Origin: Zoogloea sp.
GTDB taxonomy: Bacteria; Pseudomonadota; Gammaproteobacteria; Burkholderiales; Rhodocyclaceae
Reading direction: 5' to 3'
Assembly (NCBI GenBank): GCA_016789125.1
Contig: JAEUNU010000008.1
Location: 1 to 47,808, forward strand
DNA length: 47,808 nt
Made by a program: the position numbers and the translations under genes. Positions 17,401 to 25,299 of this stretch are shown here, piece by piece. Numbering within the stretch: position 1 is the first letter of the stretch; each line of letters opens with the position of its first letter. The notes below the pieces were generated by a model that saw nothing but the letters and a program-made list of their open reading frames with translations, was not told where the DNA came from and did not search any database.

Positions 17401-17881
17401 CCACGGTCATCTGGCGGCGCAGGCCGTCTACATCCAGCTTGCTGCCCTGCTTGAGGAAGAAGGTGTAGGCTGCCAGGAAGGCCGGCGGCGCCAGCCGGTA
17501 GAGGGCCGTGGAGGCCGGCACCAGGGCGATGTCGGCCTCGCCCCGGCTGATCGCGTAGAGCGACGAGAGGCGTTCTGAAATCAGGTCCTGGTGGGGCGAG
17601 AAGCTGTCGTAGGGCAGGGTTTCCCAGTCGGGCAGCAGGTGGGTGGAGAGGCCCGGGGCGAGCCAGGCGATCTCGTCAGACAGGCGCTGGGCATCCAGCG
17701 GGTTGGCGGTGATCACAACCAGCATGCGCTCGCTACCCGCCTGGTGGGCTAGCTGGGCGATCGCCAGGGCGTCGGCTGAGCCGGCGAGGGCGGGCAGATC
17801 GAGGCGCTGGCCAGGCCGGGCCTGGGTGAAAGGGGCGAAGGACGGAAGCAGGGACGGGAAGGAACGGGCTGGGGCGGTCAT
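14426..17881 (-). CDS. mfd: Transcription-repair coupling factor Mfd
   Basis: A 1151-residue ATP-driven translocase that removes RNA polymerase stalled at DNA damage and recruits UvrA. Order: UvrB-like N-terminal part; the RNA-polymerase-interacting CarD-like domain (around 485–560, DPVVHSSHGIGRYMG and LHLEYANGDKLYVPV); and the helicase core. The core has Walker A GDVGFGKTEVALRA, the IIDEEHRFG box, TATPIPRTL and QLRGRVGRS. The C-terminal TRCF domain ends the chain. Length is normal and the gene is intact. It is one of three DNA-damage functions in the window. Confidence 0.98.
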   Translation of the reverse strand: MTAPARSFPSLLPSFAPFTQARPGQRLDLPALAGSADALAIAQLAHQAGSERMLVVITANPLDAQRLSDEIAWLAPGLSTHLLPDWETLPYDSFSPHQDLISERLSSLYAISRGEADIALVPASTALYRLAPPAFLAAYTFFLKQGSKLDVDGLRRQMTVAGYAHVTQVMSPGEYSVRGGLVDLFPMGAALPYRIDLFDDEIESIKTFDPDTQRTVFPVRDVRLLPAREFPMDETGRTRFRGRFRETFEGDPSRCTVYKDVSNGIAPAGIEYYLPLFFDETATLFDYLPDSSAILLHRDVPAAIEAFWKDARSRHQLLGGDKTRPIMAPDQLFLSEEAFFVALKQRPRLALPAGATGGPAEALPDVSVERKASDPLHRFKAFCAGFPGRVLVLAESAGRQQTIAEYFAEYALKPTHSADFDAFVAGDSRLALGTGPLAAGFVLADAGLAVVTESELYAATARSRTRRDSRKAATMEGWLRDLSELKPGDPVVHSSHGIGRYMGLVHMDLGEGQTEFLHLEYANGDKLYVPVSQLHVITRYAGADPEAVHLHTLGSGQWEKAKKKAAQQVRDTAAELLALYAQRAARKGHQFDFKQHDLEAFADGFGFEETPDQMAAIDAVVADMKSGRPMDRLVCGDVGFGKTEVALRAAFIAVADGKQVVVLCPTTLLAEQHYQTFADRFADWPIKVAELSRFKSAKEQAEAIKQLGEGKVDILIGTHRLLQKDVTFKRLGLVIIDEEHRFGVRQKEALKALRSEVDILTLTATPIPRTLGLALEGLREFSVIATAPQKRLAIKTFVQRYSKGIVREAVIREFKRGGQVYFLHNEVETIENMREALEELLPEARIVIGHGQLPERELERVMRDFTTQKANLLLCTTIIETGINIPTANTIIINRADRFGLAQLHQLRGRVGRSHHQAYAYLLTDAHAKPTAQAQKRLEAITMMEELGSGFYLAMQDLEIRGAGEVLGENQSGEIQQVGVSLYTEMLKRAVRDLQRGKEPDLSQPLEVVSEIKLHAPALLPNDYCSDVQERLTLYKRLANCESEDELQALQEELIDRFGEMPPQTRTLLETHRLRMLVKPYGVAKMEASESQISVQFDASAPIDPMKIITLIQKDKHTKMSGPDKLVRKIATPDLKARVAAVKALLDAVKA

Positions 17882-17953
17882 GCGGATCTGCTGCGCTGAA
17901 GGTGAACGGCCAAGTTTCGGATTATAGGCACCTGCCCGGGGGCTTCGCCGGGC

Positions 17954-18721
17954 TCAGGACCGGGGGCGCTGAAAGCTTTCGACTACCCGCCCGCTTTCGC
18001 GGCCGGTTTCGTCCCAAGTGGATTCCTGGATGTGGGTCCAGCCGTGGCGATCGCGGTGGATCACGGTGGAGCAGCGGGTGCCGTAGCCGGGGGCGCGGAT
18101 GAAGGCGCTCGACAGCATCCGCTCCCAGGCCAGGCTGACGCCGGTGCGGGGGAGTTCGGCGTCTGGCGCCGGGCGGTCGTTCCGCAACAGCTCGATGAGC
18201 GGGGTGTCGTCGGGCAGGGCCTGGAGCGCCCGGAACAGGCGCGCCTTGCCGGCCCGCACCTTGGGCCAGGGCGTGTCGAGCAGGTGGTTGGAGAGGGCGT
18301 GCACGCCGGGTTCGAGGAGGCGAGAGTTGCCGCTCTCGCTTTCGTAGATGCCCAGCGTGTTTCCGTCGGAGACGAAGAGGTTGAAGGCGTTGTAGCGGGG
18401 GCCTTCGTGCTGCAGGCGGGCCAGCGCCTCGGCAGTGCTCTCGCCGCCGCCGAGGAAGTCGGCCACCAGCGCGCCGCGGGAGGGCGTGCCGGCCTGGTTG
18501 CGCCCCGGGTCGCGGAAGTTGGTGAGGCCGGCGAAGCGGCCCGTGCGGGTGAGCCCCAGCCAGGTTCCGCCGGCTTCGAGGTCACGCCCAGCGAAGACAT
18601 GCGGCGCATCCGGCCACCAGGCGGCCGGGGCCGCCGGCCGGGCGAAGAACTCGTCCCGGTTGGCGGCCACGACCAGCGGGTAGTCGGGATGGGCCTGCCA
18701 GGCGACGAGGATCAGGCACAT
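17954..18721 (-). CDS. NRDE (TANGO2-like) family protein
   Basis: A 255-residue protein with the NRDE family signature. It begins MCLILVAW with Cys2 and has the eponymous AANRDEFFARPA (about 19–30). GGTWLGLTRTGRFAGLTNFRDP and a conserved ALSNHLLDTPWPKV follow. Eukaryotic TANGO2 belongs to the same family and has been linked to haem handling. The bacterial role is not settled. Its ATG overlaps the end of the DUF4936 gene by 10 bases, so the two are translationally coupled. Confidence 0.9.
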   Translation of the reverse strand: MCLILVAWQAHPDYPLVVAANRDEFFARPAAPAAWWPDAPHVFAGRDLEAGGTWLGLTRTGRFAGLTNFRDPGRNQAGTPSRGALVADFLGGGESTAEALARLQHEGPRYNAFNLFVSDGNTLGIYESESGNSRLLEPGVHALSNHLLDTPWPKVRAGKARLFRALQALPDDTPLIELLRNDRPAPDAELPRTGVSLAWERMLSSAFIRAPGYGTRCSTVIHRDRHGWTHIQESTWDETGRESGRVVESFQRPRS

Positions 18722-19002
18722 GGGACGAAGCGTTCGGTGCGGCGGCAGGCGCCCTCATCGACGAAGCGCAGCAGCCCGTGACGTTCGACGACGTCTTCGA
18801 GGGCGGCGTCGAAGGCGACCACGTCGGTGACGTTCTCGTAGATCTCCATCCAGGTCCAGGGGTCGTCGGCCTTGCGCAGGACGCGCCCGGAGATGCCGGT
18901 CCTGGCCTGCAGGTCGGCCTGGGCGTTGTAGAGCACCCGGGCCAGGTCGCCTTCGAGGCCGATCCGGACCGGGTAGTAGATGTAGTAGTGGGAAGGGTTC
19001 AA
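18712..19002 (-). CDS. DUF4936 small protein
   Basis: A 96-residue protein with HYYIYYPVR near the start, a central DDPWTWMEIYENV and the end ERFVPCA. This matches DUF4936, a family found mainly in betaproteobacteria and resembling a dimeric alpha-beta barrel fold. Function unknown. It sits 9 bases after ygfZ on the same strand and overlaps the NRDE gene by 10 bases, giving a ygfZ–DUF4936–NRDE unit. Confidence 0.8.
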   Translation of the reverse strand: MNPSHYYIYYPVRIGLEGDLARVLYNAQADLQARTGISGRVLRKADDPWTWMEIYENVTDVVAFDAALEDVVERHGLLRFVDEGACRRTERFVPCA

Positions 19003-19011
19003 GCCGTAACC

Positions 19012-20046
19012 TCAGGCCAGGGGGTAGGGCAGGGGCAGGAAGGCGAGGGCCGGGCCGTCTGGGGCGCCCAGGTGGGCCTGGCCGGCCTCGGCGCTGGAGG
19101 TCTGCAGCACCACGAGGGCGTCGTAGCCGCCTTCGGGGGCTGGCGCGGTGCTCACCACCTTGCCGGCGGATTGCTCGCCGAAATCGGGGGCGTAGATGTC
19201 TGTGCCCACCGCGGGCTGGGTGTCAATCGCGGCATGCACCCGGTACATGCGCTTCTTGAGCTTGCCGAGGTAATGGGTGCGGGCAACGATCTCCTGTCCG
19301 GGGTAGCAGCCCTTGTTGAAGCTCACGCCGCCGATGAGGTCGAAATTGAGCATCTGAGCGACGAATTCTTCCTGCACCGGGAGGGTGACGGTGGGCAGGC
19401 CCTCGCGGATGTCCAGCCATTGCCAGGCCTGGGTACCGGCCGGCACGGCACGGGCTTCGACGAACTTGTTCCAAAGTGCCGCGGCCTCGGAGATGGGGGC
19501 CGACACCACGAAGCGGGCTCCGTCGAGGCGCACCACGCTGGCGATGCCGGAGGCGGTGGCCCGGGGCGCACCGGGGATGCCGAGGCCGGCCGCTTCGAGG
19601 GCGGCCCCTGCCTGGGCACCCGCCAGGCCGATCAGCACGCTGTCGGAGCTGTCGTCGAGCAGGCGCACCTTGGAACGCCGCACATACATCGACAGCTTCT
19701 TGAGCATCGCGGCATGGATGTCGGCGGACATCGCCAGCAGGTAGTCGCCGCCCTGGCGCCACACCAGCAGGCTGGCCAGCATGCGGCCCTTGGGGCTGTT
19801 GAAGCTGTTGAGCTGCGCCTCGTTGGCGCCCAGCTTCTTCACGTCGTTGGAGAACAGGTTGTGCAGGAAGCCGCCGGCGTCCTCGCCGGTGGCGCGGATC
19901 ACCCGCAGGTGTTCGAGGGGCACGACAACGGTGCCCTGGGCGGCGAGGCTCGCGCCCTGCCGTTCGTCCTCGCCAAAACGGACCGAGAATTCGTCCGGAA
20001 AGCTTGCGCCTTGGGTGGCGAGATGGGTTTGCCAGCTTGCATTCAT
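19012..20046 (-). CDS. ygfZ: tRNA-modifying/Fe-S maintenance protein YgfZ
   Basis: A 344-residue folate-binding protein of the GcvT-like YgfZ family, needed for upkeep of some Fe-S enzymes. The invariant motif KGCYPGQE with its key cysteine appears in GGVSFNKGCYPGQEIVART (about residue 240). The start at 20046 (MNASWQTHLATQ) is chosen because upstream in-frame sequence runs through the promoter region and has no family similarity. It is divergent to mltG. Confidence 0.93.
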   Translation of the reverse strand: MNASWQTHLATQGASFPDEFSVRFGEDERQGASLAAQGTVVVPLEHLRVIRATGEDAGGFLHNLFSNDVKKLGANEAQLNSFNSPKGRMLASLLVWRQGGDYLLAMSADIHAAMLKKLSMYVRRSKVRLLDDSSDSVLIGLAGAQAGAALEAAGLGIPGAPRATASGIASVVRLDGARFVVSAPISEAAALWNKFVEARAVPAGTQAWQWLDIREGLPTVTLPVQEEFVAQMLNFDLIGGVSFNKGCYPGQEIVARTHYLGKLKKRMYRVHAAIDTQPAVGTDIYAPDFGEQSAGKVVSTAPAPEGGYDALVVLQTSSAEAGQAHLGAPDGPALAFLPLPYPLA

Positions 20047-20084
20047 CAGTTGTAGGTGTCCTGTCGCAATACGAGTCGTCGGAT

Positions 20085-20145
20085 GGCTCCATGCCCCCGG
20101 AGGGAGCCAGAAAGAGCTTTGCGTTATTATATGCGGCCGGCCGCA
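20085..20145. promoter_or_regulatory. Divergent ygfZ/mltG promoter region with 14-bp palindrome
   Basis: TGCGGCC GGCCGCA (20132–20145) is a perfect palindrome flanked by AT-rich TTATTATA on one side and GTATAT on the other. TATAAT is readable leftward at 20126–20131. A second inverted repeat GGCTCC/GGAGCC (20085–20090, 20103–20108) lies in the probable ygfZ leader. The palindrome could be an operator or a chance GC-rich site. Confidence 0.35.
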
Positions 20146-20219
20146 GCGTATATCCAGGGCTGTGCCGTCTTTGCCCGCTCTCACTCCCTTCGTTCGTTTT
20201 CGACGCGCCTGGTTCCCTG

Positions 20220-21221
20220 ATGAAGTCTGTGTTGTTCCGATTGCTGGCCGCCGTGCTGGCCCTGGCCGCCTGCCTCGCCGGGGCGCTGGCGTGGTTCGCC
20301 CATCGCCCCGTGGCGCTGGCGGCGAGCCCGCTGGATTTCACCATCGAGCCCGGTTCGTCGATGCGCCAGGTGGCGCGCCAGCTGGTGGATGCCGGCATCG
20401 ACGTGCAGCCCGTGGCCCTGGAGGTGCTGGCCCGGGTCACCCGCCGGGCGAATGCCATCAAGGCCGGCAGCTACGAGGTGGAGGCGGGGCTCACGCCGCT
20501 TACCCTGCTCGCCAAGCTTACCCGGGGCGACGTCAGCCAGGCGGAGCTGGCGATCATCGAGGGCTGGAGCTTCCGCCAGCTGCGCGCCGCCCTCGACCGC
20601 CATCCGGATCTGCGCCACGACAGCGCCGGCCTCAGCGACGCCGAGCTGCTGGCCCGCATCGGCAGCACGGCGAGCCACCCCGAGGGCCTGTTCTTCCCCG
20701 ACACCTATCTGTTCTCCCGCCGCAGCAGCGACCTCGACGTGCTGCGCCGCGCCCACCGCCACATGCTGCAGGTGCTCGACCGGGAGTGGGCCCAGCGCGC
20801 CGGCGGGCTGCCCTACAAAACCCCCTACCAGGCGCTGACGATGGCCTCCATCGTCGAAAAGGAAACCGGCCAGGCCGCCGACCGCCCGATGGTGGCCTCG
20901 GTCTTCGTCAACCGGCTCAACAGCGGCATGCTGCTGCAGACCGACCCGACGGTGATCTACGGCCTCGGCGAAGCCTTCGACGGCAACCTCCGGAAGCGCG
21001 ACCTCCAGGCCGACACCGCCTACAACACCTACACCCGCCCCGGCCTGCCGCCCACTCCGATCGCCATGCCCGGCGTCGCGGCCCTGCGCGCGGCCCTCAA
21101 CCCGCCGGCCACCGACTACCTCTATTTCGTCGCCCGGGGCGACGGCTCCAGCGAGTTTTCGCGCACCCTCGAAGAACACAACCGGGCGGTTGCCCAGTAC
21201 ATCCGGAAACGTAACCCGTGA
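20220..21221 (+). CDS. mltG: Endolytic murein transglycosylase MltG
   Basis: A 333-residue YceG/MltG protein. It has one N-terminal membrane helix (about 5–25), then a LysM-like subdomain ([16 protein letters not shown]). The catalytic domain carries [20 protein letters not shown] with the catalytic Glu, and [10 protein letters not shown]. It cuts nascent glycan strands and so sets their length at the inner membrane. The ATG at 20220 puts the helix directly at the N-terminus. The stop overlaps the tmk GTG by 4 bases, and mltG–tmk–holB order is conserved widely. Confidence 0.96.
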   Translation: MKSVLFRLLAAVLALAACLAGALAWFAHRPVALAASPLDFTIEPGSSMRQVARQLVDAGIDVQPVALEVLARVTRRANAIKAGSYEVEAGLTPLTLLAKLTRGDVSQAELAIIEGWSFRQLRAALDRHPDLRHDSAGLSDAELLARIGSTASHPEGLFFPDTYLFSRRSSDLDVLRRAHRHMLQVLDREWAQRAGGLPYKTPYQALTMASIVEKETGQAADRPMVASVFVNRLNSGMLLQTDPTVIYGLGEAFDGNLRKRDLQADTAYNTYTRPGLPPTPIAMPGVAALRAALNPPATDYLYFVARGDGSSEFSRTLEEHNRAVAQYIRKRNP

Positions 21222-21835
21222 AATCCCGCTTCATCACCTTCGAAGGCATCGATGGCGCTGGCAAGAGCAGCCAGATCGCCGCGGCCGTGGCCCTCATCGA
21301 ATCCCGTGGCATCCAGGTCGTGCAGACGCGCGAGCCGGGCGGCACACCCCTGGGCGAAAAGCTGCGGGAAATCCTCCTCTACGAGCCCATGCACCTCGAA
21401 ACTGAGGCCATGCTGATGTTCGCCGCCCGCCGCGAGCACCTGGTGGCTCTCATCGAGCCGGGCTTGGCGGCGGGTAAATGGGTCGTCTCCGACCGCTTCA
21501 CCGACGCCACCTATGCCTACCAGGTGGGCGGGCGCGGGCTCGACGAAGCCCGCTTCGCGGCCCTCGAGCAGTGGGTCCATCCCGACTTTCAGCCCGACCT
21601 GACCCTGATCTTCGATCTCGACCCGGAGGTCGCTGCCCGCCGCCTCGCCGGCACCGGCCAGGCGCCCGACCGTTTCGAGCGGGAGAAGGCCGATTTCTTC
21701 CAGCGCGTCCGGGCGGCTTACCTGCGCCGGGCTGCGGCGGCGCCCGAGCGCGTCCGCCTGATCGACGCCAGCCGCAGGCCCGACGAGATCCGCGCCGAGG
21801 TCGAGGCGATCATCACCGGGGCGTGCTTCCAATGA
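21218..21835 (+). CDS. tmk: Thymidylate kinase
   Basis: A 205-residue dTMP kinase that makes dTDP from dTMP for DNA synthesis. P-loop [10 protein letters not shown] (about 9–18), the [10 protein letters not shown] block, [12 protein letters not shown] (about 90–101) and the lid region [12 protein letters not shown] are visible. It starts with GTG in a GTGA overlap with mltG and ends in an ATGA overlap with holB. Confidence 0.97.
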   Translation: MKSRFITFEGIDGAGKSSQIAAAVALIESRGIQVVQTREPGGTPLGEKLREILLYEPMHLETEAMLMFAARREHLVALIEPGLAAGKWVVSDRFTDATYAYQVGGRGLDEARFAALEQWVHPDFQPDLTLIFDLDPEVAARRLAGTGQAPDRFEREKADFFQRVRAAYLRRAAAAPERVRLIDASRRPDEIRAEVEAIITGACFQ

Positions 21836-22893
21836 TCTTCGAATGGCAGGCCGGCCTCTGGCAGCGGGTGCTCGACAGCGCCGGCCGGATGCCCCACGCG
21901 CTGCTCTTCGCAGGCCCGGCGGGTGGCGGCAAGCGGCATTTCGCCGAAGCCCTGGCTGCCCGCGTGCTGTGCGCCCGTCCCGGCCCTGATGGGCACGCCT
22001 GTGGTACATGCGAGGACTGCTTGTGGCGCATCGCCGGCAACCATCCCGACCTGCTCCGGGTGATCCCCGAGGCCGACCGCGAGCCGCGGGATGACACCCC
22101 TGAGAAACCCGAAGGCGGCAAGGCCGCCAGCCGCCAGATCGTCATCGAGCAGATCCGCGACCTGCAGCAGGCGCTCACCACCGGCGGGCACCGGGGCAGC
22201 CAGCGGGTGGCGATCGTCGACCCCGCCGAGGCGATGAACCTCTACACCGCCAATGCGCTGCTCAAGCTCCTCGAAGAGCCGACCACCAACGTGCAGTTCA
22301 TCCTGGTTTCGTCGTCGCCTAAGCGGCTCTTGCCGACCATCCGCAGCCGCTGCCAGACCTGGGCCTTCCCGCGCCCGGCGGGGGATCTGGCGGCCCGCTG
22401 GCTGCTCGAGCGCAAAACCCCCGACGCCGTCCCGCTGCTGGCCTTCTCCGGCGGAATGCCCCTGGCCGCCGCGGCGCTCGCCGAAGGTGGCGGTGCTGCC
22501 GGCCGCAAGCGCTTCGTGAGCGACATCGCGAGTATCCCGGGCAAGGCGCCGCTTCGCCTCGCCGGCGAGTGGGAGAGCTGGCTGAAGAGCAAGGATTCCC
22601 TCGCGGCGGGTTTCGACATGAACACCCTGGTAGCGTGGATGCAGCGTTGGGTGGCCGACCTCGCCAGCCTGCGCCTGGGCGGTCCGGCGCGATTCTTTCC
22701 GGCCGAGCACGATATCCTTCACGGGCTGGCCGGTCGCATGACGATTGACAGCGCGCTGGGCTGCTACAATGAAATCAATCAGACCCGGCGGGTGGCGCAG
22801 CATCCCCTCAACGCCCGGCTCTTTCTGGAAGATATGCTTTTGCGGTACGCCCGTGGCTTTGGCCGGGCGGCTGCCCCCGTGGTGCGCAAATGA
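21832..22893 (+). CDS. holB: DNA polymerase III delta' subunit
   Basis: A 353-residue clamp-loader subunit. AAA+-type N-terminal part with [12 protein letters not shown] (about residues 26–37). Four zinc-binding cysteines lie between about 45 and 65 (VLCAR, CGTCEDC). [10 protein letters not shown] and the SRCQ stretch follow. The C-terminal part is less conserved, as usual. It overlaps tmk and pilZ by 4 bases each (ATGA), so these genes are translationally coupled. Confidence 0.94.
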   Translation: MIFEWQAGLWQRVLDSAGRMPHALLFAGPAGGGKRHFAEALAARVLCARPGPDGHACGTCEDCLWRIAGNHPDLLRVIPEADREPRDDTPEKPEGGKAASRQIVIEQIRDLQQALTTGGHRGSQRVAIVDPAEAMNLYTANALLKLLEEPTTNVQFILVSSSPKRLLPTIRSRCQTWAFPRPAGDLAARWLLERKTPDAVPLLAFSGGMPLAAAALAEGGGAAGRKRFVSDIASIPGKAPLRLAGEWESWLKSKDSLAAGFDMNTLVAWMQRWVADLASLRLGGPARFFPAEHDILHGLAGRMTIDSALGCYNEINQTRRVAQHPLNARLFLEDMLLRYARGFGRAAAPVVRK

Positions 22894-23258
22894 ACGATTC
22901 CCTCAAGCGTCCGGCCCAATCGCGGCCGAGTGTCCTGTCGCTCAACATCACGTCCAAGTCGGCGCTCTACGCGGCCTACATGCCTTTCATCAAGAACGGC
23001 GGGATCTTCGTACCCTCCACCCGCGATTACAAGCTGGGTGACGAAATCTTCATGTTGCTGCAGCTGATGGACGACCCGACCAAGCACCCGGTGGCGGGCA
23101 ACATCGCCTGGGTGACGCCGGCGGGCGCCCAGGGGAACAAAACCCAGGGGATCGGAGTCAAGTTTGCCGGTGACGAAGCCGGGCAAATCCTGCGCAACCG
23201 CATCGAGCAGATCCTCGCCGGCCACCTGGGCTCGTCCCGCCCGACTCACACGATCTGA
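22890..23258 (+). CDS. PilZ-domain protein
   Basis: A 122-residue PilZ-like protein with YAAYMPFIKNGGIFVPSTRDYKLGDEIFMLLQL, then PVAGNIAWVTPAGAQGNKTQGIGVKF. This is the form found after holB in many proteobacteria and related to the type IV pilus protein PilZ. The N-terminal RxxxR motif that binds cyclic di-GMP is not evident, which fits the PilZ-proper subgroup that does not bind it. It acts in pilus assembly in other bacteria. No pilus genes are in the window. Confidence 0.88.
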   Translation: MNDSLKRPAQSRPSVLSLNITSKSALYAAYMPFIKNGGIFVPSTRDYKLGDEIFMLLQLMDDPTKHPVAGNIAWVTPAGAQGNKTQGIGVKFAGDEAGQILRNRIEQILAGHLGSSRPTHTI

Positions 23259-23275
23259 CCCCCTCAAGCCTACCG

Positions 23276-24046
23276 ATGCTCGTTGATTCCCACTGCCATC
23301 TGGATTTCCCCGACCTCATCCAAAACGAAGCCGACATGCTGGCCCGCATGGCCGACAACGGCGTCACCCACGCCCTGTGCGTGGCAGTCAAGCTGGAAAC
23401 CCTGGCGGGCGTCATCGGCGCGGCGGAGCGCCACCCCAACGTTTTCGCCTCGGTGGGCGTGCACCCCGACAACGCCGATTGCGAGGAGCCCGACGAAGCC
23501 CGCCTGCTGGATCTTGCGGCCCATCCCAAGGTGGTGGCGATCGGCGAGACCGGCCTCGATTACTACTGGCACAAGGATGCGCCCGAATGGCAACGGGCGC
23601 GCTTTCGCACCCACATCCGCGCTGCCCGCCGCTGCGCCAAGCCGCTGATCATCCACACCCGCGACTCGGCCGCCGACACGCTCCGGCTGATGCAGGAGGA
23701 GGGCGCCGGGGAGGCGGGCGGCGTGATGCATTGCTTCACCGAGACCCTCGAGGTGGCCAAGGGCGCTCTTGATCTCGGGTTCTACATCTCGTTTTCGGGC
23801 ATCGTCAGTTTCAAGAACGCCGAATCCCTGCGGGAGGTGGCGCGCTATGTGCCGGCCGACCGCTTGCTCGTCGAAACAGATGCTCCTTACCTCGCGCCAG
23901 TGCCTTTCCGGGGCAAGACCAACCAGCCGGCCTATGTCCGCCACGTGGCTGAGGCGGTGGCAGCCGCCCGGGGGGAAACCCTCAAGGCCGTGGCCGAGGT
24001 CACCACGCGAAACTTCTTCCGACTCTTCAAGGACGCCAGACCGTGA
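23276..24046 (+). CDS. TatD-family metal-dependent hydrolase
   Basis: A 256-residue TatD/YcfH-type protein. Metal ligands are in DSHCHLDF (about residues 3–10), GETGLDYYW (about 90–98), the later IIHTRDS and MHCFTE histidines, and ETDAPYLAP. Family members are DNases or deacylases. It follows pilZ by 17 bases and its end overlaps the next GTG by 4 bases. The holB–pilZ–tatD order is conserved. Confidence 0.95.
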   Translation: MLVDSHCHLDFPDLIQNEADMLARMADNGVTHALCVAVKLETLAGVIGAAERHPNVFASVGVHPDNADCEEPDEARLLDLAAHPKVVAIGETGLDYYWHKDAPEWQRARFRTHIRAARRCAKPLIIHTRDSAADTLRLMQEEGAGEAGGVMHCFTETLEVAKGALDLGFYISFSGIVSFKNAESLREVARYVPADRLLVETDAPYLAPVPFRGKTNQPAYVRHVAEAVAAARGETLKAVAEVTTRNFFRLFKDARP

Positions 24047-24726
24047 CGAAACCCCGTTTCCGCATCTTTTCTCCCCGGCCGGCCGGGCTTGCCGCGCTGC
24101 TCTTGTGCATGCAGCTCGCGCTGCCGGCGTCGGCTGCGTCGCTTGACGACCTGCTCAATGCCGCCAAGCTGGGCGACGCCCGCGAGGTGGCCGAGCTCGT
24201 GGCCAAGGGCATGGATCCGAACTCCTCCGACCAGAGCGGCAACACCCTGCTGATCCTGGCGGCCCGCGAAGAGCAGCCTGCCGTGGTGGCCGAACTCATC
24301 AAGCAGCGCGGCGTCAGGCTCGACGCCCGCAACGCCGCGGGAGACAGCGCGCTGATGCTGGCTGCGCTGCGTGGCTATACGGGCATCGCCGAGCAATTGC
24401 TCAAGGCTGGCGCGCCCTTCGAGCACGCGGGCTGGAACCCCATGCTCTACGCCGCCTTCGAGGGGCGCACCGCCATCGTTGATCTGCTGCTGGCCAAGGG
24501 CGCGAGCCCCGATGTGCAGGCGCCCAACCGCAGCTCGGCTTTGATGTTCGCCGCCCGCAACGGCCATGAAGAAGTCGTTGCCCGCCTGCTCAAGGCCGGC
24601 GCGAACCTCGACCTGAAGAACGACCAGGGCGAGACGGCCGAGAGCTGGGCGATGAAATATCGCAACACCGACATCGCCGAACTGATTGCGGCGGAACGCA
24701 AGGCCCGCGCGGCCCGCGGCAGGTAA
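24043..24726 (+). CDS. Exported ankyrin-repeat protein
   Basis: A 227-residue protein beginning with GTG in a GTGA overlap with tatD. It has an N-terminal signal-type segment (about 10–32, ending ASAAS). Five ankyrin repeats follow (about 35–215), recognisable as GNTLLILAAREEQ, GDSALMLAALRGYTG, WNPMLYAAFEGRT and SSALMFAARNGHEE. It is probably periplasmic and binds a protein partner. Such a gene commonly closes the mltG–tmk–holB–pilZ–tatD run in Rhodocyclales-like genomes (recalled, not checked). Confidence 0.88.
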   Translation: MTKPRFRIFSPRPAGLAALLLCMQLALPASAASLDDLLNAAKLGDAREVAELVAKGMDPNSSDQSGNTLLILAAREEQPAVVAELIKQRGVRLDARNAAGDSALMLAALRGYTGIAEQLLKAGAPFEHAGWNPMLYAAFEGRTAIVDLLLAKGASPDVQAPNRSSALMFAARNGHEEVVARLLKAGANLDLKNDQGETAESWAMKYRNTDIAELIAAERKARAARGR

Positions 24727-24914
24727 AACCTGGGGCCGCATTCGAGGGTTGCCGGCTTGTCTGGCAAGCTCCGGATGGAAACCGGCTTGGCTCACGACAC
24801 AGTGTGCATGAAGCACTGAAGATTTCGCCGGCACTTGGCTTCGCCCGAGTTGTCGGCGATTTGTCTTTGTGGCCGGCCTGGCTGCCGGACATGGAGGCTC
24901 AGGCCGCGATAAGC

Positions 24915-25121
24915 TCAGCGCCAGCCGGCAATGGGGGCGTGGGCGCTGCGGTAGCGGCTACGGTTGAAACGCCAAGGCAGCGCTGGGGCGATGCGGCGCA
25001 GGAGCCCGGCACAGACGATGGCCAGGATCGCCGGCACCAGGGCGCTGCTGCTTCCGCCGGCCAGCAGGACGCCAGCCATGAGGCCGCTCAACATCAAGAT
25101 CCGGCAAATCAGGGTTTCCAT
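24915..25121 (-). CDS. Small two-helix membrane protein under a LexA-type promoter
   Basis: This 68-residue frame is read leftward. It has two hydrophobic helices (about 5–25, LICRILMLSGLMAGVLLAGG, and 27–42, ALVPAILAIVCAG) and a basic tail rich in Arg. The ribosome site AAGGAG lies 6 bases before the chosen ATG at 25121; another ATG directly upstream at 25124 is too close to it. About 95 bases upstream is a strong leftward promoter whose -10 is covered by a perfect LexA box. I do not recognise the family. Short SOS-induced membrane proteins in other bacteria include the TisB toxin and the SidA division inhibitor; a similar role here is inference. Confidence 0.6.
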   Translation of the reverse strand: METLICRILMLSGLMAGVLLAGGSSSALVPAILAIVCAGLLRRIAPALPWRFNRSRYRSAHAPIAGWR

Positions 25122-25215
25122 CATCGACTCCTTTTAAACGTGGATTGAGGCCTGGTAGGGTCCAGGCATTACGGAGCGATGTTTTTTTCGCCCCGTGTTT
25201 TTCTTCTCTCGATAG

Positions 25216-25231
25216 CTGTAATTATATACAG
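25216..25231. promoter_or_regulatory. LexA (SOS) box, divergent position
   Basis: CTGTAATTATATACAG matches CTGT-N8-ACAG exactly with the AT-rich core typical of LexA sites. The symmetry extends outward to 25210–25237 (arms CGATAGCTGTA and TACAGCTATCG). It overlaps the -10 element of a leftward promoter and lies 69 bases upstream of the recombinase start, so LexA could repress both directions. Confidence 0.82.
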
Positions 25232-25248
25232 CTATCGGGGTATTGCAA
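25221..25248 (-). promoter_or_regulatory. Leftward sigma-70 promoter overlapped by the LexA box
   Basis: Read on the minus strand: -35 TTGCAA (25243–25248), a 16-base spacer, -10 TATAAT (25221–25226). The -10 is perfect and lies inside the LexA site. Transcription would start near 25214 and reach the small membrane gene after about 90 bases. Confidence 0.72.
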
Positions 25249-25299
25249 GCCCAGCCCGGGGCCTGCTGTCCTTGCGTGTCGTTCCGCCGGGGTAAACTC

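Noticed and set aside
14837..17578. 913-codon plus-strand open frame
   Set aside because: It is the antisense shadow of mfd in GC-rich DNA. The protein is Gly/Val/His-rich with no domain, but the opposite strand encodes a complete Mfd.
24804..25148. 114-codon plus-strand frame over the small membrane gene
   Set aside because: Composition is typical of a shadow frame (Gln/Ala/His-rich); the opposite strand has a good ribosome site and a LexA-controlled promoter.
25243..25299. Upstream TTG start for the recombinase
   Set aside because: It overlaps the -35 of the opposing promoter, has no ribosome site, and the extra 19 residues are Cys/Arg-rich without family support.
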